The notes: generated from the letters alone by a model not told the origin. Shown: positions 54,669-63,578, numbered from the stretch's first letter. The stretch is DNA of 64,000 nt from Propioniciclava sinopodophylli (GCF_004324755.1 NZ_SDMQ01000009.1:93938-157937); one strand, 5' to 3'. Made by a program: numbers and translations.

Positions 54669-55118
54669 CCCACCCTCAGCCGGCCGCACCCCTGACCGGC
54701 CCTCGCCCGGCAGCGGCAGCGCTGACACCGCGCCGAGCACGCCGAGCCCGAGCGCGGGCAGCGCGTGCGCGAACCGGGCGCCCCGGGCGCGGCGCCGCTC
54801 GCCGAAGGCGAAGATGGCCTTCTCGCCGGCGACGGACAGGGCCACGGTGAGCGCGACGACCGCCCCGCCGACACCCAGGGCCTTCACCGGCTCCGCGTTC
54901 ACCGCGGCGAGCACGTCGTCGTAGACGTCGGGGCCGGACTGCAGCCCGGAGCGTGGGCGACGCTGCAGCACCCAGGCGGTGCCACCGGCGGCGAGCAGCC
55001 CGGTCTTCACGACGGCGCGGGCGGGCCGGGAGCGCACCGCGTCCGGCAGCGCGTACCACGCGAGGGTGGTGACGCCCATGGTCACGGCCTGGGGGATGTT
55101 CACGCTGGTCGGGCTCAT
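54666..55118 (-). CDS. Small membrane protein of unknown function
   Basis: A 150-residue protein with three or four hydrophobic segments (VTMGVTTLAWYALP, VVKTGLLAAGGTAWVL, GVGGAVVALTVALSVAGEKAIF and a C-terminal one). I do not recognise the family. It lies 9 bp upstream of xthA on the same strand, but xthA seems to have its own promoter overlapping this 3' end. Confidence 0.6.
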   Translation of the reverse strand: MSPTSVNIPQAVTMGVTTLAWYALPDAVRSRPARAVVKTGLLAAGGTAWVLQRRPRSGLQSGPDVYDDVLAAVNAEPVKALGVGGAVVALTVALSVAGEKAIFAFGERRRARGARFAHALPALGLGVLGAVSALPLPGEGRSGVRPAEGG

Positions 55119-55148
55119 GCCCCCAGCCTGCCAGACGCCCCGGACGGA

Positions 55149-55778
55149 TCAGGACGACATCGTGGCGTCGAGCCACTCCACGACCGGACGCGCTGCGCGC
55201 CAGTCCGTGCGGACCAGGTCGACCAGTTCGCCGGTGTGGATCACCGGTGCGAAGCCGTGGTCGCGCCTGAGCGTGAGGGTCTTGTGCCGCAGCAGCCCGA
55301 TGCGGGGGTGGTCGCGCTCGTACCCCCGCGGCGTGGTCTTCAGGGTGTCCCCACCCAACTCCAGGCCGGACGCCGCGGCCGTCCGCAGCAGCCCCTCGAG
55401 CACGTCCCCGGCCGGGCCCGCCACCGCCGACCGAAACGCTGCCAGCCGCTCGGGCGAGGCCCGGTAGAAGCCGGCCCCGGCCTCCACGCCCGAGGACGAC
55501 ACCTGCACGTAGTAGCCCAGCGCCTCGCCGACCCGCACGAAGGCGCCCTGGTGGGTCTTGTAGGGCGACTTGTCCGCCCGGAACCGGACGTCGCGGTGGG
55601 GCCGGAAGATCTTGGCCGCGCCGAACTCGGCGGCCAGGTCGTCGGCCAGCGCCTGCATGGGCGCGCGCACGGCGTCCTCGTAGGTGCCCTTGGCCGACGC
55701 CCAGAACTCGCGCGTGTTCTCCAGCTCGAGCCGGTCGTAGAACGTGAGCGCCGCCTCGGGGAACCCGCCGAACGCCAT
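55149..55778 (-). CDS. DUF2461 family protein
   Basis: A 209-residue protein that matches the DUF2461/TIGR02453 pattern: start FPEAALTFYDRLELENTREFW, then IFRPHRDVRFRADKSPYKTHQGAFV and YYVQVSSSGVEAGAGFY. The function of the family is unknown. It overlaps the upstream lipoprotein gene (ATGA), so the two are co-translated. Confidence 0.85.
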   Translation of the reverse strand: MAFGGFPEAALTFYDRLELENTREFWASAKGTYEDAVRAPMQALADDLAAEFGAAKIFRPHRDVRFRADKSPYKTHQGAFVRVGEALGYYVQVSSSGVEAGAGFYRASPERLAAFRSAVAGPAGDVLEGLLRTAAASGLELGGDTLKTTPRGYERDHPRIGLLRHKTLTLRRDHGFAPVIHTGELVDLVRTDWRAARPVVEWLDATMSS

Positions 55779-56236
55779 CAGCCGTTCTCGACCCCGATGG
55801 ACAGCGTCCGCTCGCCGTCGACCATGTAGTTCCAGGCGAAGGTGTCGCCGTTGGCGCAGTTCTCGTACTTCACCACCGCGGTGCGGCCCGCCCCGACGGC
55901 GCCGTCGGCAGACGCCCCGGAGACGACCTGGGCGCTGCAGGCGAACGCCACGTCGTCGGCGATGCGTGCCCCGCGCGCCAGCCCGATGCGGACGCCGGCC
56001 ACTGCCGCGGTGAGGGTGACGATCGCGTCGTCCCCTTCGTGGGTGAACCGGGCCTCGCCCACGCCGGGAAGCTCGACGGTCGAGTCCCACGTGGTCATCG
56101 ACGGCGTGATCCCGACCGGCAGCGTCGCCACCGGAGCGCCGGGCGCCGGGGGAGGGGTCGAGGGAGTCCGGGTGGGACCGGCGCAGCCGGTCAGCGCGAC
56201 GGCCAGCGCCGCGAGCAGGAGGGTGGGGGTGCGCAC
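55778..56236 (-). CDS. Predicted lipoprotein
   Basis: A 152-residue secreted protein with a lipoprotein signal: short Arg start, hydrophobic stretch and lipobox LTGC with the lipidated Cys18, then a Pro/Thr-rich linker. The rest is a small globular domain with two cysteines (FACSAQ and YENCANG) that could form a disulphide. I know no function. GTG 56236 starts 2 bp after the yajQ stop codon. Confidence 0.75.
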   Translation of the reverse strand: MRTPTLLLAALAVALTGCAGPTRTPSTPPPAPGAPVATLPVGITPSMTTWDSTVELPGVGEARFTHEGDDAIVTLTAAVAGVRIGLARGARIADDVAFACSAQVVSGASADGAVGAGRTAVVKYENCANGDTFAWNYMVDGERTLSIGVENG

Positions 56237-56237
56237 G

Positions 56238-56729
56238 TCAGCGGTAGTTGGTGAACTGCACCGCGAAGTCGTGGTCGGCTTCCTTGATGAGGTGCTGGAC
56301 GGCTTGCAGGTCGTCGCGCGACTTGCTGGAGACGCGCATCTCGTCGCCCTGGATCTGCGTCTTGACGCCCTTGGGGCCCTCGTCGCGGATGAGCTTGGCC
56401 AGCTTCTTGGCGTTCTCCTGTGAGATGCCCGACTTCATCGACGACGTGATCTTCCACATCTTCCCGGACAGCCGTGGCTCGCCGGCGTCCAGCGCCTTCA
56501 GCGAGATGCCGCGCTTGATGAGCTTGCCCTGGAACACGTCGAGGACCGCCTTGGCCCGCTCCTCGCCGCTGGACTCGATCTCGATCAGCTCCCCGGACTT
56601 GCGGATCGACGAGTCGGTGCCCTTGAAGTCGAAGCGCTGCCCGACCTCCTTGGCCGCCATGTTGATCGCGTTCTCGACCTCCTGGGCGTCGTACTTGCTG
56701 ACGACGTCGAACGAGCTGTCGGATGCCAT
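56238..56729 (-). CDS. yajQ: YajQ family nucleotide-binding protein
   Basis: A 163-residue protein of the YajQ/DUF520 family, two tandem ferredoxin-like folds that bind nucleotides (c-di-GMP in some bacteria). It starts [20 protein letters not shown] and ends AVQFTNYR, both typical of the family. The ATG follows GAGAGG. It is divergent from tRNA-Tyr. Confidence 0.93.
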   Translation of the reverse strand: MASDSSFDVVSKYDAQEVENAINMAAKEVGQRFDFKGTDSSIRKSGELIEIESSGEERAKAVLDVFQGKLIKRGISLKALDAGEPRLSGKMWKITSSMKSGISQENAKKLAKLIRDEGPKGVKTQIQGDEMRVSSKSRDDLQAVQHLIKEADHDFAVQFTNYR

Positions 56730-56744
56730 GCTTCACCTCTCGAT

Positions 56745-56775
56745 TTGGTCCGTCGGCCACAGGGCTTGCTAGAGT
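56745..56775 (+). promoter_or_regulatory. Promoter of tRNA-Tyr
   Basis: TTGGTC (56745-56750) and TAGAGT (56770-56775) with 19 bp between them. The start would be about 56782, 18 nt before the tRNA. Confidence 0.5.
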
Positions 56776-56799
56776 AGCTACCCGCTGAGCGATCAGCAC

Positions 56800-56884
56800 G
56801 GCAGGTTGCCCGAGCGGCCAAAGGGAGCGGTCTGTAAAACCGTCGGCAATGCCTACGTAGGTTCGAACCCTACACCTGCCACCA
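56800..56884 (+). tRNA. tRNA-Tyr(GTA)
   Basis: Class II tRNA with a long variable arm. Acceptor stem GGCAGGT pairs with ACCTGCC, the anticodon loop is CTGTAAA (anticodon GTA), and the T arm is complete. The 3' CCA is encoded (56882-56884), unlike the other tRNAs in this window. Confidence 0.95.
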
Positions 56885-56907
56885 CGACCCGGCTCAGGCC
56901 GGGTCGT
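56884..56907 (+). terminator. Terminator after tRNA-Tyr
   Basis: Perfect 10-bp stem ACGACCCGGC / GCCGGGTCGT with a TCAG loop, immediately after the tRNA and followed by TCGGTTT. Confidence 0.7.
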
Positions 56908-56978
56908 TCGGTTTCCGGTCCACGTCGCGCCCCTCGCCAAGGGGTGCGGCACCGGTGGCCGGAGCGGCGTCGATCGAT

Positions 56979-57008
56979 TTGGGAATCACCCCCCGCGTCC
57001 TGTAGGTT
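56979..57008 (+). promoter_or_regulatory. Promoter of tRNA-Thr/tRNA-Met/rpmG
   Basis: TTGGGA (56979-56984) and TAGGTT (57003-57008) spaced by 18 bp. The start would fall about 57015, just ahead of tRNA-Thr. Confidence 0.5.
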
Positions 57009-57023
57009 GTACGACGCTGTCTT

Positions 57024-57096
57024 GCCCCTGTAGCTCAGTTGGCAGAGCGCGTCCTTGGTAAGGACGAGGTCTGCGGTTCAAATCCGCATGGGGGCT
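57024..57096 (+). tRNA. tRNA-Thr(GGT)
   Basis: A 73-nt tRNA with acceptor GCCCCTG/TGGGGGC, D arm TAGCTCAGTTGGCAGAGC, anticodon loop CTTGGTA (GGT) and T arm TGCGG-TTCAAAT-CCGCA. No encoded CCA. Confidence 0.94.
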
Positions 57097-57101
57097 CTGG
57101 T

Positions 57102-57117
57102 CGCCGGTTCGCCGGCG
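57102..57117 (+). terminator. TTCG-loop hairpin after tRNA-Thr
   Basis: CGCCGG-TTCG-CCGGCG, a perfect 6-bp stem closed by a very stable TTCG tetraloop. It lies between tRNA-Thr and tRNA-Met and could be a processing marker or a partial terminator. Confidence 0.5.
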
Positions 57118-57122
57118 GCTGC

Positions 57123-57195
57123 GGCGGGGTAGCTCAGGTGGTAGAGCAAGCGGCTCATAATCGCTGTGTCACGGGTTCAAGTCCCGTCTCCGCTA
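57123..57195 (+). tRNA. tRNA-Met(CAT), elongator type
   Basis: A 73-nt tRNA with acceptor GGCGGGG/CTCCGCT (G-T at positions 1-72 and 6-67), anticodon loop CTCATAA and T arm ACGGG-TTCAAGT-CCCGT. Identity as elongator rather than initiator or Ile2 is inferred from the absence of the initiator's three G-C pairs in the anticodon stem and from actinobacterial synteny before rpmG. Confidence 0.9.
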
Positions 57196-57232
57196 CCGAT
57201 CGTTCGACCACACGAGTTCAAGGAGGGCTGTC

Positions 57233-57403
57233 ATGGCCAAGAAGTCCGGCGACATCCGCCCGAAGATCACGCTTGCCTGCACCGAGTGCAAGGAGCGCAA
57301 CTACATCACCAAGAAGAACAAGCGGAACGATCCCGACCGCCTGGAGCTGAAGAAGTTCTGCTTCAAGTGCAAGACGCACACGGCGCACCGCGAGACCCGC
57401 TGA
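57233..57403 (+). CDS. rpmG: 50S ribosomal protein L33, zinc-binding form
   Basis: A 56-residue ribosomal protein with the zinc ribbon cysteines Cys16, Cys19, Cys43 and Cys46 (CTEC and CFKC). This marks the C+ paralogue, which needs zinc. AGGAGGG lies 5 nt before ATG 57233. It follows tRNA-Met, as in many actinobacteria. Confidence 0.95.
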   Translation: MAKKSGDIRPKITLACTECKERNYITKKNKRNDPDRLELKKFCFKCKTHTAHRETR

Positions 57404-57415
57404 CCCCACTGCGAT

Positions 57416-57447
57416 GAACGGGCCGTCCCTGCTGGGGCGGCCCGTTC
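57416..57447. terminator. Bidirectional terminator between rpmG and mshA-like gene
   Basis: GAACGGGCCG pairs with CGGCCCGTTC (10 bp) around a 12-nt loop with extra CCC/GGG pairs. It lies between two convergent genes. Confidence 0.7.
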
Positions 57448-57453
57448 GCGTCC

Positions 57454-58668
57454 TCAGGCCCGGTGGGCCGCCGCGATGCGCTCGTAGGCGTCCCCGAGGC
57501 GGACGCCGATGTCGTGCCACGCGAACCGGCGGGCGTGCACGCGGGCGATGACCCCCATGCGCGCGCGCAGCGGCTCGTTGGCCAGCAGGCCGGACAGGTG
57601 TCGCCCCCAGCGCGCCGGGTCGCGGTCGGGCAAGAGGTAGCCGGTCTCCTCGTGCACGACGACCTCGCGCAGCCCCCCAGTGGAGGACGCCAGCACAGGC
57701 ACCCCGGACGCCGCCCCCTCCAGGGCGACGAGCCCGAACGTCTCCGAGTGTGACGGCACCAGCAGCGCCTGGCTGTGCCGCATCAGCGCGGCCAGCTGCT
57801 CGCGCGACTGAGCGCCCACGAAGTGCACGTGGCTCCGGATGCCGAGGGTGTCGATGAGGGCCTCCACCTCGTCGCGGTAGTCGGCGAAGTCGTGGCTGAC
57901 GTCCCCGGCGATGACCAGGTCGGGTCGGACGGACGCCGGGAGCTCGGCCATCGCGCGGATCGCGAGGTCGCCGCCCTTGAGCGGCTGCAGTCGGGCCGCC
58001 ATGAGCACGTAGCCGGCCCGCGACCCGCACCACGGGCAGGCCGGACGCCGTTCGGACGCCGAGGCGGGGCGAAACGTCCTCAGGTCCACGCCGGGCGGGA
58101 TCACACCGACCCGCGCCGGGTCCGCGCCGCACCGCTCGACGATCGTCCGCGCCTCCGCGGTCGACACGGCGATGATGGCGTCCGACTCGCGCGCGATCAG
58201 CGCCTCGCCCGCGACCCGGGCGTCCGACTCGGGCGGCTCGCCCTCCGACAGCGGCGAGCCCGGGTGGGCGGCGACCGAGTGGTAGCTCTGGACGTGCGCG
58301 ACGCCCCACCGGCGGGCGACGGGCAGCGCGGCCACCCCGCTCATCCAGTGATGGGACTGCACGAGGTCGTACGGCTCCAGCCGCGCCAACCCGGCGCTGA
58401 ACTGGCCGATGTGGGCGTCGATGGCGCTCTTGGCCAGGTCGCTGGCCGGGCCGCCGTCCACGTGCAGCAGGCGGACGCCCCCGCCCAGGTCGGTCACGTC
58501 CTCCTGCTCCGGTGAGGAGCGCCGCGTGGCGATGTCCACCTGGTGTCCGAGCTCCGCGAGGGCCTGCGCCTGGTGCAGCTCGACGACGTTCATGCCCCCC
58601 GCGTCGCCCGCCCCCGGCGAGGAGGCGGGGGAGGTGTGCATCGAGACGAACAGCAGGCGCAGGCTCAC
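57454..58668 (-). CDS. MshA-like glycosyltransferase (GT4)
   Basis: A 404-residue GT-B retaining glycosyltransferase. The N-terminal motif HTSPASSPGAGDAGGMNV is close to that of MshA, the enzyme that joins GlcNAc to inositol-3-phosphate in mycothiol synthesis. The C-terminal donor site PSHSETFGLVALEGAASGVPV is intact. Residues 211-214 form a CPWC motif in the interdomain linker, not usual for MshA. Mycothiol synthesis is probable but not proven. GTG 58668 is preceded by a leaderless -10 box. Confidence 0.75.
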   Translation of the reverse strand: MSLRLLFVSMHTSPASSPGAGDAGGMNVVELHQAQALAELGHQVDIATRRSSPEQEDVTDLGGGVRLLHVDGGPASDLAKSAIDAHIGQFSAGLARLEPYDLVQSHHWMSGVAALPVARRWGVAHVQSYHSVAAHPGSPLSEGEPPESDARVAGEALIARESDAIIAVSTAEARTIVERCGADPARVGVIPPGVDLRTFRPASASERRPACPWCGSRAGYVLMAARLQPLKGGDLAIRAMAELPASVRPDLVIAGDVSHDFADYRDEVEALIDTLGIRSHVHFVGAQSREQLAALMRHSQALLVPSHSETFGLVALEGAASGVPVLASSTGGLREVVVHEETGYLLPDRDPARWGRHLSGLLANEPLRARMGVIARVHARRFAWHDIGVRLGDAYERIAAAHRA

Positions 58669-58674
58669 GGCGCG

Positions 58675-58680
58675 ACCCTA
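58675..58680 (-). promoter_or_regulatory. Leaderless -10 promoter of mshA-like gene
   Basis: On the minus strand TAGGGT (TANNNT) ends 6 nt before the GTG at 58668. It is back to back with the hadA promoter, 11 bp away. Confidence 0.5.
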
Positions 58681-58691
58681 TCCGCAGGCGG

Positions 58692-58697
58692 TAGCCT
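58692..58697 (+). promoter_or_regulatory. Leaderless -10 promoter of hadA-like gene
   Basis: TAGCCT (TANNNT) is 6 nt before the ATG at 58704. Together with the opposing box it forms a compact divergent promoter pair in 35 bp. Confidence 0.5.
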
Positions 58698-58703
58698 GCG
58701 ACC

Positions 58704-59135
58704 ATGCCGATCACCGACGCACACGTGGGCCGGACGTACCCGGCCACGGCGCCCTATCCGGTCACCGCCGGCAAGATCGCCGAGTTCGCGGACGCCCTGG
58801 GCGACGACAGCCCCGCCTACCGCGGTCCGGACGCCGTCGCACCGCCGACCTTCGCGATCGTGGTCGCCCTCGCCGCCTGGGACGGACTGTTCGCCGACCC
58901 CGAACTCGACATCAAGCTGTCGCGCCTCATCCACGGCGATCAGCGCTTCGACTACGCCCGCCCCCTGCGCGCGGGCGACGAGGTGGTCTCCACCCTGAGC
59001 ATCGACAAGGTCCGCGCCCGCGGCAACAGCGCCTTCATCACGGTGTCGGCCAGCGTCGACACCACGGCCGGCGAGCACGTCTGCACGTCCACGTCCACCC
59101 TGGTGCACACCTGGCCCGAGGAGGCGTCCGCATGA
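58704..59135 (+). CDS. HadA-like MaoC/FAS1-type dehydratase subunit
   Basis: A 143-residue hot-dog-fold protein with the N-terminal HVGRTYPATAPYPVTAGKIAEFADALGDDSPAYRG of FAS1-like/MaoC dehydratases. In mycobacteria the HadA half partners HadB to dehydrate 3-hydroxyacyl-ACP in FAS-II, and the position before secE matches that synteny. This organism may use it for another acyl chain. It overlaps the next gene by 4 bp. Confidence 0.85.
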   Translation: MPITDAHVGRTYPATAPYPVTAGKIAEFADALGDDSPAYRGPDAVAPPTFAIVVALAAWDGLFADPELDIKLSRLIHGDQRFDYARPLRAGDEVVSTLSIDKVRARGNSAFITVSASVDTTAGEHVCTSTSTLVHTWPEEASA

Positions 59136-59536
59136 GCGTCGAGGTCGGCCTCGAGCTCCCGTCGCTGGAGCTCACGTTCACCCGCACCGACCTGGTGCGC
59201 TACGCCGGGGCGTCCGGCGACTTCAACCCGATCCACCACTCCGACCACGCCGCCCGCGCCATCGGGCTGGACGGCGTCCTGGCCCACGGGATGCTCACGA
59301 TGGGGCGCGCGCTGCGCGTCGTCACCGACTGGGCGGGGGACCCCGCCAAGGTCGTGTCGTACGGCGTCCGGTTCACCAGGCCGGTGCCGGTGCCCGACGA
59401 CGGCGTGGGCACCGTCGTGACGGTCAACGGCCGCGTCACCAGGGTCTCCGACGGGGTGGCCACCGTGTCCATCGAGGCGCTGTGTGACGGGGCCAAGGTG
59501 CTCGGGTCCGCGACCGCCGAGGTGCGCGTTGACTGA
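59132..59536 (+). CDS. HadB-like MaoC dehydratase subunit
   Basis: A 134-residue hot-dog protein with the catalytic MaoC motif YAGASGDFNPIHHSDHAARAIGLDGVLAHGM, which holds the Asp and His residues of the hydratase site. It would be the active half of a heterodimer with the preceding gene. Its stop overlaps the start region of murB. Confidence 0.88.
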   Translation: MSVEVGLELPSLELTFTRTDLVRYAGASGDFNPIHHSDHAARAIGLDGVLAHGMLTMGRALRVVTDWAGDPAKVVSYGVRFTRPVPVPDDGVGTVVTVNGRVTRVSDGVATVSIEALCDGAKVLGSATAEVRVD

Positions 59537-60617
59537 GCTGCTCGCCGACCACACCACCCTGCGCGTCGGCGGCCCGGCCGCGCGCTGGATCGAGGCCACC
59601 ACCACCGAGGCGCTGGTCGCCGCCATCGCGGACGCGGACGCCGCGGGGGAGCCCGTCCTCGTGCTGTCGGGCGGCTCGAACGTCCTCGTCGCTGACGCTG
59701 GCTTTGACGGGGTCGTCGTCCACGTCGCCACGTCCGGCGTCAGCACCGACGGAGGCACGTTCTGCGAGATCGACGCGGATGCCGTGGGCCCGACCGGCGA
59801 CGGGGCCAGTTGCGGCGGCATCCTCGTCGAGGTGCAGGCCGGCGAGAACTGGGACGACTTCGTCGCCTGGACCGTTGCCCAGGGCTACATCGGCGTCGAG
59901 GCGCTGTCGGGCATCCCGGGCGCGGTGGGGTCGACCCCGATCCAGAACGTCGGCGCGTACGGGCAGGAGGTCGCCCAGACCATCTGGAGCGTCCGCACCT
60001 GGGACCGCCGTGACCGCACCTACCGCACCTTCGCCAACGCCGACTGCGACTTCTCCTACCGGCACAGCCGCTTCAAGGCCGAACCCGGCCGCTACGTGGT
60101 GGTCTCGGTGACCTTCCAGTTCCTGCAGGGGTCCCTCGGCGCCCCGATCCGATTCGGCGAGCTCGCCCGCCGACTCGAGGTCGAGGCGGGCGGGCGCGCC
60201 CCGCTGGTCGACGTCCGGGACACCGTGCTCGCGCTGCGCCGAGGCAAGGGCATGGTGCTGGACGCCGACGACCACGACACCTGGAGTGCCGGCTCGTTCT
60301 TCACCAACCCGATCGTGGACGCCGAGGTCGCCGCCCTGCTGCCGCAGGATGCCCCGCGGTTCCCGACCGAGGATGGCCGGGTCAAGTCCAGCGCGGCGTG
60401 GCTCATCGAGCACGCCGGCTTCGCCAAGGGCCACGGGACGCCCCCGGCCACCCTGTCCAGCAAACACACGCTGGCGCTGACCAACCGCGGGGGAGCGACG
60501 GCGGCCGACATCGTGGCGCTGGCGCGGGAGGTGCGCGACGGCGTCCGGGAGCGGTTCGGCGTCACGTTGGTGCCCGAGCCGGTGTTCGTGGGCGTGGAGC
60601 TGGACCCCGCTCCCTGA
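59529..60617 (+). CDS. murB: UDP-N-acetylenolpyruvoylglucosamine reductase
   Basis: FAD enzyme that reduces UDP-GlcNAc-enolpyruvate to UDP-MurNAc in peptidoglycan synthesis; 362 residues. Clear features are LADHTTLRVGGPAARWIEA, LSGGSNVLVAD, the GIPGAVGSTPIQNVGAYGQEV core, and the Ser-containing AGSFFTNPIV. TTG 59529 is the start: it begins TELLADHT just where the family starts and overlaps the hadB end. Confidence 0.94.
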   Translation: MTELLADHTTLRVGGPAARWIEATTTEALVAAIADADAAGEPVLVLSGGSNVLVADAGFDGVVVHVATSGVSTDGGTFCEIDADAVGPTGDGASCGGILVEVQAGENWDDFVAWTVAQGYIGVEALSGIPGAVGSTPIQNVGAYGQEVAQTIWSVRTWDRRDRTYRTFANADCDFSYRHSRFKAEPGRYVVVSVTFQFLQGSLGAPIRFGELARRLEVEAGGRAPLVDVRDTVLALRRGKGMVLDADDHDTWSAGSFFTNPIVDAEVAALLPQDAPRFPTEDGRVKSSAAWLIEHAGFAKGHGTPPATLSSKHTLALTNRGGATAADIVALAREVRDGVRERFGVTLVPEPVFVGVELDPAP

Positions 60618-60625
60618 GCCCACCC

Positions 60626-60648
60626 GGTTCCCTGAGCTTGTCGAAGGG
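60626..60648. repeat. Dispersed repeat copy before tRNA-Trp
   Basis: Identical over 23 bp to 43407-43429 (core CCCTGAGCTTGTCGAAGGG), here in an intergenic region 9 bp after murB. Confidence 0.7.
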
Positions 60649-60652
60649 TCGG

Positions 60653-60682
60653 TTCGACGTCCGGGGCCAAAACCCGTACACT
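60653..60682 (+). promoter_or_regulatory. Promoter of tRNA-Trp
   Basis: TTCGAC (60653-60658) and TACACT (60677-60682) with an 18-bp spacer. The perfect inverted repeat GCATGCC-TT-GGCATGC follows at about 60715-60730, before the tRNA. Confidence 0.5.
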
Positions 60683-60749
60683 TTCGACCTTGGTGGAACC
60701 AACCAGTACTGGGGCATGCCTTGGCATGCTCGGTACGGTGGGTCACTGA

Positions 60750-60822
<73 letters not shown>

Positions 60823-60875
60823 CTGGGTCCATCGGGGCCTGGAAGGCGACGATCGGCAGATGTGAGGTTTGTGCA

Positions 60876-61403
60876 GTGGCACCCAACGAAGACTCGAACG
60901 AGTCCTTGGCGTCCCCTGACGACCGCGATGACCTGCCGGGCGAACTGCTCGGCGAGGATCTTGTCGAGCCCGAGCCCTACCTGCTGTCGGCCGACGAGAC
61001 CGAGGCCGAGGAACTGGACGCCACGGCGCCGGTGACCCCGACCGAGGGCGACGCCGTCGCGGTGGACGACCCCGCCCAGCTGGCAGCGGCCGAGACCGTC
61101 GCCCAGCGCGCCCGCAGCTCGCGTCCGGTCCGCCGGACAGCCGAGGTCGGGGCGACGATGGCGAAGGGCACGGCCACCCGGGCCCGCAAGCGGGGTGGGG
61201 CCCAGGCCGTCGCCGCACGGCCGACCGGTCCGGTCCAGTTCGTGGGCGAATCGGTTGAGGAGCTCAAGAAGGTCGTCTGGCCGACGTGGAGCCAGGTCCA
61301 GCAGTACTTCTGGGCCGTGCTCGTGTTCGTGTTGATCGTCATCGCGTACGTCGGTCTGCTCGACCTCGGTTTCGGCTGGCTGCTGCTGAAGCTGTTCGGC
61401 TGA
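60876..61403 (+). CDS. secE: Preprotein translocase subunit SecE
   Basis: Essential SecYEG channel subunit, 175 residues. A long acidic and Ala-rich cytoplasmic extension (1-115) precedes the conserved [19 protein letters not shown] amphipathic segment and one transmembrane helix ([20 protein letters not shown]). GTG 60876 has GAGG upstream and begins MAPNEDSN. It is followed by nusG after 31 bp. Confidence 0.95.
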   Translation: MAPNEDSNESLASPDDRDDLPGELLGEDLVEPEPYLLSADETEAEELDATAPVTPTEGDAVAVDDPAQLAAAETVAQRARSSRPVRRTAEVGATMAKGTATRARKRGGAQAVAARPTGPVQFVGESVEELKKVVWPTWSQVQQYFWAVLVFVLIVIAYVGLLDLGFGWLLLKLFG

Positions 61404-61434
61404 AACTGAAGCAACGGAAGGTAGACACAAGGCA

Positions 61435-62244
61435 ATGGCTGACGACGTGAACGACGACGTGACCCTGGACGAGGTCGAGATCGACCTCGGGCCGGCGGAC
61501 GTCACGGCCGAGGACGTCGAGCTCAACCTCGACTTCGGTGACGACAACGAGGCGGACGACGAGATCGTCCTCAACCTGGGCGACGACGACGAGGACGAGG
61601 CGGAGGCTGACGACGAGTCGGGCGACGCCGACGACGAGGCCGTGGTCGCGGCTCTGCGCGAGAAGCTCGCCTCCCAGTTCGGCGACTGGTACGTCATCCA
61701 CACGTACTCCGGCATGGAGAACCGTGTGAAGCAGAACCTGGACGCGCGCATCACCACGCTCGGCATGGAGGACTTCATCTTCGAGTCCGTCGTGCCGACC
61801 GAGGAGGTCGTCGAGACCCGCCAGGGGACGCGCAAGACCGTCACCCGCACCGTCCTGCCCGGCTACGTGCTGGTCCGCATGGAGCTGACGGACGCCTCGT
61901 GGTCGGCCGTGCGCCAGACGCCGTCCGTCACGGGCTTCGTCGCCCACGCGAGCCACCCCGTCCCGCTGTCGCTGGACGAGGTCACCAAGATGCTGGCGCC
62001 CGCCGCCATCGCCAAGGCGAACGCCGAGGCGTCCGGCCCGGCCACGCCCAAGAAGCGCAAGGTCGAGGTCGCCGACTTCAAGGTGGGCGACTCCGTCATG
62101 GTCGTGCAAGGCCCCTTCTCGGGCGTGCATGCCACCATCACCGAGATCAATGCGAACCACCAGCGGCTCAAGGCCCTGGTCGAGATCCTGGGGCGGGAGA
62201 CCCCCGTGGACCTCACCTTCGCCCAGGTCCAGAAGGACGTCTGA
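61435..62244 (+). CDS. nusG: Transcription termination/antitermination protein NusG
   Basis: A 269-residue NusG with an acidic N-terminal extension of about 80 residues typical of actinobacteria. The NGN domain begins with [20 protein letters not shown]. The KOW domain is at the C-terminus ([20 protein letters not shown]). It binds RNA polymerase and couples it with Rho or ribosomes. Confidence 0.96.
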   Translation: MADDVNDDVTLDEVEIDLGPADVTAEDVELNLDFGDDNEADDEIVLNLGDDDEDEAEADDESGDADDEAVVAALREKLASQFGDWYVIHTYSGMENRVKQNLDARITTLGMEDFIFESVVPTEEVVETRQGTRKTVTRTVLPGYVLVRMELTDASWSAVRQTPSVTGFVAHASHPVPLSLDEVTKMLAPAAIAKANAEASGPATPKKRKVEVADFKVGDSVMVVQGPFSGVHATITEINANHQRLKALVEILGRETPVDLTFAQVQKDV

Positions 62245-62337
62245 GCGATCGGTTCGCACCGGCCCCGAACCCTTGGGGTCAGCAACACCACCACGGTGCG
62301 GCGTCCCGGCCGTGCCACCAAGTAGCAAGGACCCAAC

Positions 62338-62769
62338 ATGCCTCCCAAGAAGAAGGTGGCGGCTCTCGTCAAGGTTGCCTTGAACGCGGGCGCGGCTACC
62401 CCTGCCCCTCCGGTCGGTACCGCCCTCGGTCCGCACGGCGTCAACATCATGGAGTTCTGCAAGGCGTACAACGCCCAGACCGAATCCATGCGCGGCAACG
62501 TCATCCCCGTCGAGATCACGATCTACGAGGACCGGACGTTCACCTTCATCACGAAGACGCCGCCGGCCGCCGAGCTGATCAAGAAGGCCGCCGGCCTCAA
62601 GTCGGGTTCGGCCAAGCCGAACAAGGAGAAGGTCGGCAAGATCACCAAGGACCAGGTCCGCGAGATCGCCACCACCAAGCTCCCCGACCTCAACGCCAAC
62701 GATGTGGACGCCGCGATGAAGATCGTCGAGGGCACCGCTCGTTCCATGGGCGTGACCGTCGAGGGCTGA
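62338..62769 (+). CDS. rplK: 50S ribosomal protein L11
   Basis: A 143-residue protein of the ribosomal stalk base; the family motifs [31 protein letters not shown] and [19 protein letters not shown] are present. AAGGA precedes ATG 62338. It is 80 bp before rplA in the same operon. Confidence 0.97.
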   Translation: MPPKKKVAALVKVALNAGAATPAPPVGTALGPHGVNIMEFCKAYNAQTESMRGNVIPVEITIYEDRTFTFITKTPPAAELIKKAAGLKSGSAKPNKEKVGKITKDQVREIATTKLPDLNANDVDAAMKIVEGTARSMGVTVEG

Positions 62770-62849
62770 TCCCCTCCCCACGTGGCAGGGCCGGCGCGGC
62801 CCACACCACACCTGGTAACAGCCCCCGGGCTGGATGAAAGGAACCAGAC

Positions 62850-63557
62850 ATGAAGCGCAGCAAGGCTTACCGCGCAGCAGCCGAGACCATCGACGCGGCG
62901 CAGCTCTACACCCCGGAGGAGGCGCTCGCCCTGGCCAAGGCCGGTGCGTCCGCCAAGTTCGACGAGACGATCGAGGTCGCCATGCGCCTCGGCGTCGATC
63001 CCCGCAAGGCGGACCAGATGGTCCGTGGCACGGTGAACCTCCCCAACGGCACTGGCAAGACGGCACGGGTCCTCGTCTTCGCCACCGGTGAGAAGGCCGC
63101 CGCGGCCACCGAGGCAGGTGCCGACGAGGTCGGCGCCGACGAGCTGATCGAGAAGGTGGCCGGCGGCTACCTCGACTTCGACGCCGTCGTCGCCACCCCG
63201 GACCTGATGGGCAAGGTCGGCAAGCTCGGCCGCGTCCTGGGTCCGCGTGGTCTCATGCCGAACCCGAAGACGGGCACCGTCACGATGGACGTGGCCAAGG
63301 CCGTCACCGACATCAAGGGCGGCAAGATCGAGTTCCGCGTCGACCGCCACGCCAACCTCCACTTCATCGTGGGCAAGGCGTCTTTCGACGAGGCCAAGCT
63401 GGCGGAGAACTACTTCTCCGCCCTCGACGAGGTCATGCGCCTCAAGCCGTCCGCGGCCAAGGGCAAGTACCTGAGGAAGATCACCATCGCCTCGACGATG
63501 GGTCCCGGCGTCCCCGTGGACACGGCGCGTCTCAAGCCCAGCACCCCTGAGGCCTGA
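62850..63557 (+). CDS. rplA: 50S ribosomal protein L1
   Basis: A 235-residue protein of the L1 stalk. It binds 23S rRNA and represses the L11-L1 mRNA in many bacteria. Motifs such as [16 protein letters not shown] and [22 protein letters not shown] are intact. It is followed by a strong hairpin. Confidence 0.97.
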   Translation: MKRSKAYRAAAETIDAAQLYTPEEALALAKAGASAKFDETIEVAMRLGVDPRKADQMVRGTVNLPNGTGKTARVLVFATGEKAAAATEAGADEVGADELIEKVAGGYLDFDAVVATPDLMGKVGKLGRVLGPRGLMPNPKTGTVTMDVAKAVTDIKGGKIEFRVDRHANLHFIVGKASFDEAKLAENYFSALDEVMRLKPSAAKGKYLRKITIASTMGPGVPVDTARLKPSTPEA

Positions 63558-63578
63558 GCCGTACCGGCACAGCACCAA

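Noticed and set aside
57454..58668. Calling this gene mshA outright
   Set aside because: The N-terminal motif fits, but the linker differs, the genomic context is not the usual one and no other mycothiol gene is in the window.
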